11,484 nt of DNA from Bacteroidales bacterium (GTDB lineage Bacteria > Bacteroidota > Bacteroidia > Bacteroidales > WCHB1-69): positions 1 through 11,484 of the forward strand of contig JAFPXF010000071.1 in the NCBI GenBank assembly GCA_017394765.1, given 5' to 3'. Shown here piece after piece: positions 1 to 6,201 of this stretch. The notes under the pieces are model-generated. The model was not told where the DNA came from. It ran no database searches and saw only the letters and a list, made by a program, of their open reading frames with translations. Every line of letters starts with the position of its first letter. Position 1 is the stretch's first letter. The position numbers were made by a program, and so were the translations under genes.

Positions 1-36
1 AGTTAGCTCAAAAATTTGTTCTTTTGTAAACTCCAT
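1..36 (-). CDS. Possible 5' end of a leftward gene (partial)
   Basis: Reading leftward from an ATG at 36-34, there are 12 open codons up to the window edge, translating as MEFTKEQIFELT. A good Bacteroidota -7 box (TAGTTTTG on the minus strand, 83-90) lies 46 nt upstream and the leader between them is A/T-rich, as expected for a start region. Twelve residues are too few to assign a family, so the product is unknown. It lies downstream of the lipid kinase gene on the same strand, but more than 600 nt of non-coding sequence and its own promoter-like box suggest separate transcription. Seeing the sequence to the left of the window would settle it. Confidence 0.35.
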   Translation of the reverse strand, partial: MEFTKEQIFELT

Positions 37-106
37 AAGTTCGTGCTTTTTTATAGGTTTGTGTTTTTATTCTTTCACTTTACAAAACTATAAAATTCAC
101 GAACTT
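37..106. repeat. 9-bp inverted repeat bracketing a promoter-like box
   Basis: AAGTTCGTG at 37-45 and its exact complement CACGAACTT at 98-106 lie on either side of the minus-strand TAGTTTTG box. The inner arm touches the putative start codon of the leftward partial gene, and the outer arm would fall in the -20 to -30 region. A two-site operator is one reading. The arms are 52 nt apart, so an RNA hairpin is less likely, because the outer arm lies upstream of the expected transcription start. Confidence 0.35.
83..90 (-). promoter_or_regulatory. Putative Bacteroidota -7 promoter box (TAGTTTTG)
   Basis: The minus strand reads TAGTTTTG here, matching the Bacteroidota primary sigma factor consensus TAnnTTTG. 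It points toward the ATG at 36. No clear TTTG -33 element is visible at the usual distance. A perfect 9-bp inverted repeat (AAGTTCGTG at 37-45, CACGAACTT at 98-106) brackets the box and could be an operator or chance. Confidence 0.4.
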
Positions 107-180
107 TTTCTATTCTCGGACACACTTTTTGAAACAGTATCTATATTCAAGATGTTTTCTTGCCCCTGGTCTTGATTTCA

Positions 181-208
181 ATCCAAAAGGCAATATGCGC
201 TTTTGGAT
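181..208. repeat. Perfect 9-bp hairpin
   Basis: ATCCAAAAG (181-189) pairs exactly with CTTTTGGAT (200-208). The loop itself contains GCA/TGC (190-192 with 196-198), so the stem can extend to 12 pairs with one bulged G. No T-run follows on either strand, so a standard intrinsic terminator is unlikely. It may be a decayed repeat arm or a structured transcript. Confidence 0.5.
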
Positions 209-450
209 GCTGTATGATACTGAAACGAAAAAGATTCTTATATATCCTATGCAAATATCGTCGTCGCGGTATTGAGCAAGATGTAAACGAATAATGTCCA
301 CACACACTTTAGGGCAATAAATCAACCAATTTTTCGTACTTTCGCCCCATCAAAAAACACTATGCCCGCCACCCGCACATATAGCCCGTTACCGCCTATG
401 ATTCCCGCCGGAGACATCTTCTGCGCAAATCCGTGTGGTCCGCGGGAGCC

Positions 451-489
451 AAACCCGTGCCCGCACACCTACGGCGTGCGCGTGGGTTT
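451..489. repeat. Imperfect GC-rich hairpin
   Basis: AAACCC (451-456) pairs with GGGTTT (484-489), and inside it GCAC (463-466) pairs with GTGC (476-479). The two helices are separated by an internal loop that can partly pair through G-U and G-C pairs. It lies in the GC-rich part of the intergenic region. It could be part of a structured RNA or an intergenic repeat, and I recognise no family. Confidence 0.3.
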
Positions 490-538
490 GTGTGCCGCCT
501 TTGCTACCGAGCCCTGCAGACCAACGGCCTGCACCACA

Positions 539-556
539 CACACCATGCACACCATG
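539..556. repeat. 9-bp tandem duplication (CACACCATG x2)
   Basis: Two adjacent exact copies of CACACCATG, at 539-547 and 548-556, just left of the heptamer microsatellite. This looks like simple slippage sequence in non-coding DNA. Confidence 0.6.
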
Positions 557-576
557 CCATCGCCATCCCCCAATTT

Positions 577-611
577 CTGATCACTCTTCACTGATCACTG
601 ATCACTCCTCT
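577..611. repeat. Heptamer tandem repeat (CTGATCA microsatellite)
   Basis: Five consecutive 7-nt units read CTGATCA, CTCTTCA, CTGATCA, CTGATCA, CTCCTCT. Three are identical and two are degenerate but keep the CT start and the spacing. Each exact unit contains the palindrome TGATCA, with a GATC methylation-type site. The array lies 46 nt beyond the end of the lipid kinase gene, in its downstream region. Arrays of this kind arise by strand slippage and vary between strains. Confidence 0.7.
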
Positions 612-656
612 TACAACCGACCTGCGTTTCGGCCACCTCGCAATGCTATAGGCATG

Positions 657-1538
657 TCACTTCTTCAACACCACCCTCAAGGACGAGGGGATGATTCTGA
701 TGTCGAGGTCTTCCGGGAACATCACCGGCTCCCCGTCGATGTTGACGACGGCGGGTGCGGGACGATGTACGGTGATGTGCTCAGCCTTGATTTCGGTGAA
801 GTAACGTGAATGGTCAAGACGCTCGAGCAGGAGCTGCGAGGCGACGAGGGCGGCACGGTGTAGCGGGGGACGGTTGAGGATGCAGACATTCAGCAGCCCG
901 TCGGCCAAGTCGGAATGAGGCGCGATAACGGCGTTGTAGCCAAACTGGTTGGCATTGGCAAACGAAACGAGCAGAGGACTGCATTCAAGCGTGCTGTGCT
1001 CATCGAAGGTGAGGGTGTAGGTCTGCGGGGTGAAATGCATGTAGTTTTCAAGCGCATACTTGGCGTACGGGAGAAAGCCTCGGCGCGGGTCGTTGGAGAA
1101 GTCGTAGGCTGTCTGTGCGTCTAATCCAATGCCGGCGATGCTGACAAAGGGGGTGCCGTTGATCAGGGCCGTGTCAATGGTGTGTATGTGTCCCGTGTTG
1201 AGCAGTTTGATGGCGTTGATGTGCAGCAGGGGCAGATGCAGGCTGCGCGCCAGCCCGTTGCCGGACCCGTAGGCGATGATCGACAGGGCGGTTTCTGTCC
1301 CGATCAGCGCTCTGGCTATCTCATTGACCGTGCCGTCGCCGCCTACCGCTGCCACGATGTCGAATCCCTCCTTGACCGCCTGCTCGGCCAGGATCTTCCC
1401 GTGTCCGGCATACTCGGTGTGCAGAATCTCGTATTGGTATTGTCCGAGATCCAGGAAGGTCTTCACCGAACGGGAAAAGAACCCTTTGCGATGATGTCCT
1501 GCTATGGGGTTGACAATGAATAGTATTCGCTTCTTCAT
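657..1538 (-). CDS. Diacylglycerol/sphingosine-kinase-like lipid kinase
   Basis: A 293-residue protein of the DAGK catalytic family (YegS/DgkB/sphingosine kinase fold), which phosphorylates a lipid hydroxyl using ATP. It opens with the beta strand MKKRILFIVNP, then carries the nucleotide-binding motif GGDGTVNE at residues 66-73 and GSGNGLAR at 91-98. Near the C-terminus is NIDGEP (266-271), the DGE motif of the second domain. There is no signal peptide or membrane segment, so it is probably cytosolic or peripheral at the inner membrane. An in-frame extension upstream to 1628 is open, but MKKR at 1538 is the family-typical start. It also gives an ATGA overlap with the radical SAM gene, implying translational coupling. 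The substrate cannot be read from sequence: diacylglycerol is the default, and a sphingoid base is possible because many Bacteroidales make sphingolipids. Confidence 0.9.
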   Translation of the reverse strand: MKKRILFIVNPIAGHHRKGFFSRSVKTFLDLGQYQYEILHTEYAGHGKILAEQAVKEGFDIVAAVGGDGTVNEIARALIGTETALSIIAYGSGNGLARSLHLPLLHINAIKLLNTGHIHTIDTALINGTPFVSIAGIGLDAQTAYDFSNDPRRGFLPYAKYALENYMHFTPQTYTLTFDEHSTLECSPLLVSFANANQFGYNAVIAPHSDLADGLLNVCILNRPPLHRAALVASQLLLERLDHSRYFTEIKAEHITVHRPAPAVVNIDGEPVMFPEDLDIRIIPSSLRVVLKK

Positions 1539-2491
1539 GGGGAGAAATGTTTTCCTTGATGGCTGTCTGTCTCTGCCAGCCGCTGCTCGACGGCTTTCAC
1601 GACGGCATCGTAGCGGATGCCTTGCCATCCCGCTGTGGCAGGGTATCGCGAGGGGACGGCTCCGGCGAGCCGCTCAATGGCGATGTCCGGCCGTAGTCTG
1701 GATATGTAGGTGGTGATGAAATCGATATAGGTGTTGAAGGGGAGAGGGTAGAAGGCATCGGGGTGGGATTGGTGTTCACGTTCCATCTCCGTGCCGCGGA
1801 TGATCTGCAGTTGGTGGAATTTGAGCATCTGCAGGGGAAGGCTGTTGATGAGCCGGATGTCCTCCAGCCAGATGTCCGGATTCTCGCCCGGCAGACCGAA
1901 GATGAGATGTCCTCCGCACTCGATGCCTCGGGCATGCAGTTGCCTGAAGGCCTCCTGCGTGCAATGGAAATCGTGCCCCCGACGGATGTGGCGCAGCGTC
2001 TCGTCGCGACAGCTCTCGATGCCAATCTCCACGCAGAGACGGGTCTTCTCGGAAAGCGCCTGCAGATAGTCGAGCACCTCTTCGCCCAGGCAGTCGGGGC
2101 GGGTGGCGATGACAATGCCTTGTATGTCAGGTATATGCAAGGCTTCTTCATAGAGGTTTTGCAGCTGTCCTACCGGTGCGTAGGTGTTCGAGTAGGCTTG
2201 AAAGTAGGCCAGGTAACCGGCAATTTTCCGGTTACGTCGCCGGTGGAAGGATTTGCCCTCCTCCAACTGCTCTGTGACGCTTTTGTCACGTCCGCAATAG
2301 GAGGGGTTGAAGGCGGCGTTGAGACAATAGGTGCATCCTCCTGTGCCAAATGTGCCGTCACGGTTGGGACAGGTGAACCCCGCATCGACGGGGATTTTCA
2401 GGAGGCGCCCGCCGAACCGTTGTCTTAAAAAATGGGTATAGGAGTGATAGCGGCGATCTTCGCCCCAAGGATATTGTAGGATGCCGTCCAT
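1535..2491 (-). CDS. YhcC-type radical SAM protein (TIGR01212 family)
   Basis: A 318-residue radical SAM protein. The 4Fe-4S cluster cysteines are Cys41, Cys53 and Cys56 in TCPNRDGTFGTGGCTYC, the wide-spaced cluster motif of the YhcC/TIGR01212 family rather than the common CxxxCxxC. Other family landmarks are LAYFQAY (about residue 95), ATRPDCL (about 129), EIGIES (about 156), RRGHDF (about 170) and HLIFGLPGE (about 195). Members bind S-adenosylmethionine and are expected to generate a 5'-deoxyadenosyl radical. As far as I know the physiological substrate is not firmly established. It starts 22 nt after the preceding gene and its stop overlaps the lipid kinase start (ATGA). The overlap suggests co-expression but not necessarily a shared pathway. 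Confidence 0.93.
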   Translation of the reverse strand: MDGILQYPWGEDRRYHSYTHFLRQRFGGRLLKIPVDAGFTCPNRDGTFGTGGCTYCLNAAFNPSYCGRDKSVTEQLEEGKSFHRRRNRKIAGYLAYFQAYSNTYAPVGQLQNLYEEALHIPDIQGIVIATRPDCLGEEVLDYLQALSEKTRLCVEIGIESCRDETLRHIRRGHDFHCTQEAFRQLHARGIECGGHLIFGLPGENPDIWLEDIRLINSLPLQMLKFHQLQIIRGTEMEREHQSHPDAFYPLPFNTYIDFITTYISRLRPDIAIERLAGAVPSRYPATAGWQGIRYDAVVKAVEQRLAETDSHQGKHFSP

Positions 2492-2513
2492 AGGTGCCGT
2501 CGCTTTTGTATAA

Positions 2514-3029
2514 TTATTGTAGGATGAGATTCTCCCCGAATGGATCCACCGTGTGCAGGCCTTTTTTGTCGGGATTGACCATGAAGTAGAACGTTTTCTT
2601 CAGATTTTCGCTTGTCTGATAGGAGCTTGTGACCATGTAAAGCAAGATTTTTTCGCTGCTGAGCGAACCGCTGTTGAGAAGTTCCTCGCTTTCATTTGTG
2701 ATCCGCTCGATATCTAACAATATATGATATAATGCATCGGATTCTTTCTCGTCAGTAACGTGGTGATAATCATTCTCATAGGCGTACTCCATACCGCGCA
2801 GCATTTCGAGCGTCATTTGGGCGTATCCTATTTCCGTAACCGTGTCCACACATTCGATGGTCAGGTCTTTGTATCCCGTGATGTTCTCCTCTTGGAGATA
2901 TTTTTCGGCCAAAGGCTTCATGTCGCGTTTGAGCTTGTTTTGGCTGTGGTTCTTGCAGTTGCACAGCAAGAACAAGGCGGCCAGCAGTAATACTGCGACC
3001 AGAGTGCTGATTCGAGGTCTTTCGTGCAT
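2514..3029 (-). CDS. Hypothetical exported or membrane-anchored protein
   Basis: A 171-residue protein I do not recognise. Residues 1-6 are charged, 7-23 are a hydrophobic helix ending LFLLCNCKN, and the rest is soluble, mildly charged and probably mixed alpha/beta. The hydrophobic segment is a signal peptide or N-terminal anchor. Cys23 or Cys25 might be lipidated, but the preceding residues (Leu-Leu, Cys-Asn) are poor lipobox matches. The body is rich in Glu, Lys, Tyr and Leu and shows no catalytic motif. Its ATG is 6 nt after the DUF4831 stop, so it is almost certainly co-transcribed with it, and the radical SAM gene follows 22 nt after its stop. The close coupling to DUF4831 hints at an envelope role, which is inference only. 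Confidence 0.75.
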   Translation of the reverse strand: MHERPRISTLVAVLLLAALFLLCNCKNHSQNKLKRDMKPLAEKYLQEENITGYKDLTIECVDTVTEIGYAQMTLEMLRGMEYAYENDYHHVTDEKESDALYHILLDIERITNESEELLNSGSLSSEKILLYMVTSSYQTSENLKKTFYFMVNPDKKGLHTVDPFGENLILQ

Positions 3030-3035
3030 GATGGT

Positions 3036-4142
3036 TTAGAAGATGAAACCGTATTTGTGGATGTCGAAATCGTCGAAATGGGCGGGCAGAATCTGGATGG
3101 GACCGTATTGGCTCATATCAAAGAAGCCGAAATCGTGGATCCGTTTGCCCTGGAAGGTCATCATCACCTGAATGGGAATGGTGCTACGGATACGATAGCC
3201 GTTGTTCTTGGAGTTGGCTTGAATGCTGCCAACCTCGTTTGCAATGGGACTGAATTCAGCCGTGGGGCCGAGGACGAGCCGATAGACATTGTCGCCCGTG
3301 AGGTTGTCGAAGGAGACTCCCGTGGCGGGGTCGAAGGCGAAGAGGGGGCAGGACAGCGACTGGTCGGGGGTGACGCAGAAAGTGTAGGTGATCTCGTCTT
3401 CGAGGGTCAGGCCGGTGAAGAGTGAGAGATAGTTTTCCTCCCACTGCTTGAGTTCTTGCAGCATGCGGGAAAGGGCTTCCTCGCTGTAGGGTGTTTCCTG
3501 TTCGCCTGCCACGAGGCTGTACTGGTCTTTGCGGCTCTTGCTGATGGCGTCGGCGGCCTCTTGTGCTTTCTGGCTGCTGGTTTTGGACACCTTCTTGGTC
3601 TTGTTGGCGGGCACCTGTGTCACCACACCGTCGATGATTTTGGTTTCCAGATAGGAGTCCTCCTGTTCCGAATAGGACAGCTCGGCGTAGTTTTTGAAGA
3701 AATCGGGTATGGAGGTGGAGGCGGTGGTGTACCATTGCATCGCGTTGGAGGAGGCGGGATAGTGTCTTTTGCAGCAGATCATCTTCTCCAGAAAGCCGGC
3801 CTTGGCCTGTGCTTTTGAAAGCTCCACAAGGTAAGCCTGGGAGGTGTCGGGCATCTGCACGGGCTTGAGGGCCACCTCGTTCACCTTGTAGTAGGTGCGG
3901 TTCTCTTGGATGACGTTGTTGAGGCCCAGCAGACTCTCCGCATGGTCGGCATAGTAGCCCTTGATCTCGCGTACTTTGGTCACCGAAAGGGTTACTTGGA
4001 AGCCGGTGGCGGGCAGCATATAGCAAAACGACTGTCCCTTGATGGTCGTGTTGTCGCCGACGGGCATTTTATATACGTTCTGTTGTGCGTTCGACAGCAG
4101 GCAGGAAGCGCACAAAATCAAAGTCCAAAGGATTCTTTTCAT
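3036..4142 (-). CDS. DUF4831 family secreted protein
   Basis: A 368-residue protein with a clear signal peptide (MKRILWTLILCASCLLSNA, probable cleavage after Ala19). The mature part begins with a beta-rich segment containing YMLPATGFQVTLSVTKV, then GYYADHAESLLGL. That pattern (a canonical 'YxLPxTxxxVxVxVxK', then a tyrosine-rich stretch) is what I associate with DUF4831, a Bacteroidetes family of unknown function. A lysine/serine-rich helical segment lies near residues 180-205, followed by another helical stretch and C-terminal beta strands. It is probably periplasmic or outer-membrane associated. The gene lies 47 nt downstream of the zinc peptidase with no promoter box visible in the gap, and 6 nt upstream of the hypothetical gene. 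The family assignment rests on remembered pattern and context, not a profile search. Confidence 0.82.
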   Translation of the reverse strand: MKRILWTLILCASCLLSNAQQNVYKMPVGDNTTIKGQSFCYMLPATGFQVTLSVTKVREIKGYYADHAESLLGLNNVIQENRTYYKVNEVALKPVQMPDTSQAYLVELSKAQAKAGFLEKMICCKRHYPASSNAMQWYTTASTSIPDFFKNYAELSYSEQEDSYLETKIIDGVVTQVPANKTKKVSKTSSQKAQEAADAISKSRKDQYSLVAGEQETPYSEEALSRMLQELKQWEENYLSLFTGLTLEDEITYTFCVTPDQSLSCPLFAFDPATGVSFDNLTGDNVYRLVLGPTAEFSPIANEVGSIQANSKNNGYRIRSTIPIQVMMTFQGKRIHDFGFFDMSQYGPIQILPAHFDDFDIHKYGFIF

Positions 4143-4189
4143 ACGTTATAGGTTCAATGGGTGATAAGGTTTGTTTGAAAATGGTTAGG

Positions 4190-4876
4190 TTAGTCTCTTC
4201 TGCCAAGGAAAATCATCAGATAGTAGAGCAGGGTGGCGAGGGAGGAGAGGGCGGCGACGAGGTAGGTGCGGGCGGCCCACTTGAGGGCGTCCTTGGCCAT
4301 GGTGGTCTCCTCTCCGGAGGTGATGCCGGTCTCGTCGAGCCATGCCACGGCGCGTTCGGAGGCGTTGTACTCCACCGGCAGGGTGATGAGGGAGAAAATG
4401 GTGGTGAGGGCAAAGAGGACGATGCCGACGAGGAGCACCCAGCGTCCGATGAGGTTGGAGAAGCTGAGGAGGAGAATGCCGGCAAGGAGGATCCATTGTG
4501 CCCACTGGGAACCGAACTGCACCATCGGCACCATGCGGGAGCGCATCGTCAGCCATTTGTAGGCGGTGGCGTGCTGCACGGCGTGGCCGCACTCGTGCGC
4601 GGCGACAGCCGCCGCCGCAATGCTGTTCTGGCTATAGACCCCCTGACTGAGGTTGACGGTCTTGGTCTGCGGGTTGTAATGGTCGGTGAGAGTGCCGGCC
4701 ACACTGGTGACCTGAACATCGTAGATGCCGTTGTCGCGCAGCATCTTCTCGGCTATTTCCTTGCCGGTGAGGCCGCTGCTGAGACGGATCTTGCTGTATT
4801 TCTCGATACGCGCGTTGAGTGTCTTGCTGACAATGAAGCTCAAGACCATAAGTACAATGAAGATAATCAGATACAT
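4190..4876 (-). CDS. YugP-type membrane zinc metallopeptidase (Zn_peptidase_2)
   Basis: A 228-residue integral membrane protein. An N-terminal helix (about residues 2-17) is followed by a soluble segment with SGLTGKEIAEKML (34-46) and LTDHYNPQTKTVNLSQGVY (63-81). Next comes the zinc-binding HECGH motif at 94-98 in AAAVAAHECGHAVQH. Three further hydrophobic helices lie near 125-141, 145-166 and 205-222. Glu169 in LPVEYNASERA is the likely third zinc ligand. This order is typical of the YugP/PF04298 family, whose substrate I do not know. A longer frame is open to 4978, but its extra 34 residues are lysine-rich and cross the promoter box at 4918-4925. MYLIIFIV at 4876, starting directly with the membrane helix, is therefore the better start. 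It is the first gene of the leftward unit. Confidence 0.9.
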   Translation of the reverse strand: MYLIIFIVLMVLSFIVSKTLNARIEKYSKIRLSSGLTGKEIAEKMLRDNGIYDVQVTSVAGTLTDHYNPQTKTVNLSQGVYSQNSIAAAAVAAHECGHAVQHATAYKWLTMRSRMVPMVQFGSQWAQWILLAGILLLSFSNLIGRWVLLVGIVLFALTTIFSLITLPVEYNASERAVAWLDETGITSGEETTMAKDALKWAARTYLVAALSSLATLLYYLMIFLGRRD

Positions 4877-4917
4877 AGTCGTGGTTTTTCTTTTGGAATT
4901 GATTTCTTTAGAAGCGG

Positions 4918-4925
4918 CAAAGATA
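4918..4925 (-). promoter_or_regulatory. -7 promoter box for the leftward operon (TATCTTTG)
   Basis: The minus strand reads TATCTTTG, an exact match to the Bacteroidota TAnnTTTG element. Transcription would begin near 4911 and give a leader of about 35 nt to the zinc peptidase ATG at 4876. I see no convincing TTTG -33 box. No equivalent box is visible in the gaps upstream of the next four genes, so this may drive all five. Confidence 0.65.
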
Positions 4926-4957
4926 CTAAAAATGTGCGTTGTCTTCGCTTTTTTTTG

Positions 4958-4965
4958 TACCTTTG
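4958..4965 (+). promoter_or_regulatory. -7 promoter box for the activator-lptE-secG operon (TACCTTTG)
   Basis: TACCTTTG is an exact TAnnTTTG match and ends 21 nt before the ATG at 4987, giving a short leader of about 15 nt. A weak -33 candidate (GTTG, 4938-4941) lies 16 nt upstream, closer than usual. An eight-T run (4949-4956) immediately precedes the box. It is divergent from the TATCTTTG box, with 32 bp between them, so the upstream elements of the two promoters share the same DNA. Confidence 0.7.
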
Positions 4966-4986
4966 CGCGCTTTTTCATAATTCAAG

Positions 4987-6201
4987 ATGAATGTCAATTT
5001 AAATAGCATAAAACAGCGGTATGGGATTATTGGCTTTGACCCGGCCCTGGACCGTGCGATAGACATTGCCGTGCAGGTGGCCCGTACGGACCTGTCGGTG
5101 CTTGTCACTGGTGAGAGCGGCGTGGGCAAGGAGAATTTCCCGCGCATCATCCATGACAACAGCAGTCGTAAAAACGGCAACTATATTGCCGTGAATTGCG
5201 GCGCTATTCCCGAAGGCACCATCGACTCGGAACTGTTCGGCCATGAGAAGGGCGCTTTCACCGGTGCCGTCGATACCCGGAAGGGTTATTTCGAGGCCGC
5301 TGACGGAGGAACCGTTTTCCTTGACGAGGTGGCCGATCTGCCGCTCAACACGCAAATACGGTTGCTGCGTGTGCTGGAAACCGGCGAGTTTATCCGCGTC
5401 GGCTCCTCCAAGGTGCTCAAGACCGACGTGCGTGTGGTGGCCGCCACCAATGTCGATATCGCGGACCGCATCTCCAAGGGAAAGTTTCGTGAAGACCTTT
5501 ACTACCGTCTCAACTCTGTGCCCATTCATGTGCCCGCTCTCCGCGAGCGCAAGGGCGACATTTACCCGCTTTTCATCAAATTCACCACCGACTTTTCCGG
5601 GAAATACCATATACCTTCCGTCCAGTTGGAAGAGAGCGCGAGACAACGGCTGACAGAGTACCGCTGGCCCGGCAATGTGCGCCAACTCAAGCATGTGGCG
5701 GAACAGATCTCCCTGCTGGAGAAGGACCGCACCTTGACAGCTGAACGCCTCGCTCCCTACCTCACCTCTCCAGGTGACTCTAACCTGCCTGTCCCCGTGC
5801 GCGGCGACAACGAGAGCAACGATCAATTCCACAAAGAAATCATATTCAAGTTCATTGCTGAACTGCAACGCGAGATTTCGGAACTTAAAAACACTGTGAA
5901 CCAACTGGCGACCGGTGGTCAAATGGTCAGTCCATCCAATAAGAGCTTGAAAGAATATCCGCTGCGTGACAACGACCTCGACATAGAGATCACTCGTGCC
6001 GAAGCGGGACGGTTGTCCAAGGACGAGCACTTCGATGACACTATCGTCATCGAGGATGACGATCTTACCATGGACAAGGTGGAGAAAACGGCTATCATCA
6101 AGGCGTTGGAACGCAATCACAATAACCGCAAGTTGGCCGCGAAGGAGCTTCATATTTCGGAGCGGACGCTCTATCGTAAAATTAAAGAGTATGGTTTGTA
6201 G
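4987..6201 (+). CDS. Sigma-54 interacting AAA+ transcriptional activator, Fis-type HTH
   Basis: A 404-residue bacterial enhancer-binding protein. The AAA+ domain starts almost at the N-terminus: Walker A GESGVGKE at 42-49, sigma-54 contact loop GAFTGA at 89-94, Walker B VFLDE ending at Asp113-Glu114. It continues with FREDLYYRLN and the YRWPGNVRQLKH segment that closes the domain. A variable, partly acidic linker (about 250-360) leads to a Fis-like helix-turn-helix at 363-404 (NNRKLAAKELHISERTLYRKI). An intact GAFTGA loop means it should be able to remodel sigma-54 RNA polymerase. There is no receiver, GAF or PAS domain in front, so how it senses a signal is unclear. It heads the operon and its last codons overlap lptE by 11 nt. 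This activator next to lptE is, to my recollection, a conserved Bacteroidetes arrangement. Its target promoters are unknown. Confidence 0.92.
   Translation: MNVNLNSIKQRYGIIGFDPALDRAIDIAVQVARTDLSVLVTGESGVGKENFPRIIHDNSSRKNGNYIAVNCGAIPEGTIDSELFGHEKGAFTGAVDTRKGYFEAADGGTVFLDEVADLPLNTQIRLLRVLETGEFIRVGSSKVLKTDVRVVAATNVDIADRISKGKFREDLYYRLNSVPIHVPALRERKGDIYPLFIKFTTDFSGKYHIPSVQLEESARQRLTEYRWPGNVRQLKHVAEQISLLEKDRTLTAERLAPYLTSPGDSNLPVPVRGDNESNDQFHKEIIFKFIAELQREISELKNTVNQLATGGQMVSPSNKSLKEYPLRDNDLDIEITRAEAGRLSKDEHFDDTIVIEDDDLTMDKVEKTAIIKALERNHNNRKLAAKELHISERTLYRKIKEYGL

Larger units (their letters stand above)
107..656. other. Gene-poor intergenic stretch
   Basis: I see no supportable coding gene here. 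The left part (to about 360) is A/T-rich and holds a 71-codon leftward frame (325-110) with no recognisable domain. From 362 the sequence turns GC-rich abruptly, and its open frames have proline/threonine/cysteine-rich compositions typical of non-coding DNA. A box resembling a -7 element (TACTTTCG, 337-344) precedes the GC-rich part. The stretch also contains a hairpin at 181-208, a long imperfect hairpin at 451-489, a 9-bp tandem pair at 539-556 and heptamer repeats at 577-611. No tRNA, rRNA or riboswitch signature was recognised. Confidence 0.55.

Noticed and set aside
110..325. 71-codon leftward frame in the left intergenic region
   Set aside because: No recognisable domain, no promoter box close upstream, and it contains a perfect hairpin. 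Cysteine/arginine-rich composition looks random. Not strong enough to call as a gene.
362..580. 72-codon + strand frame after the TACTTTCG box
   Set aside because: Composition dominated by Pro, Thr, Cys and repeats of His-Thr-Met. It crosses simple tandem repeats and has no family resemblance, so it is probably non-coding.
1539..1628. N-terminal extension of the lipid kinase to 1628
   Set aside because: The extra 30 residues are arginine-rich and lie within the radical SAM coding sequence. MKKRILFIVNP is the family-typical start and forms an ATGA junction.
1763..2428. 221-codon + strand frame opposite the radical SAM gene
   Set aside because: The minus strand encodes a complete radical SAM protein with all cluster cysteines. 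The + frame is a shadow.
4877..4978. N-terminal extension of the zinc peptidase to 4978
   Set aside because: The extension is lysine-rich and unlike the family, and it overlaps the TATCTTTG promoter box. The ATG at 4876 places the membrane helix at the N-terminus, as expected.
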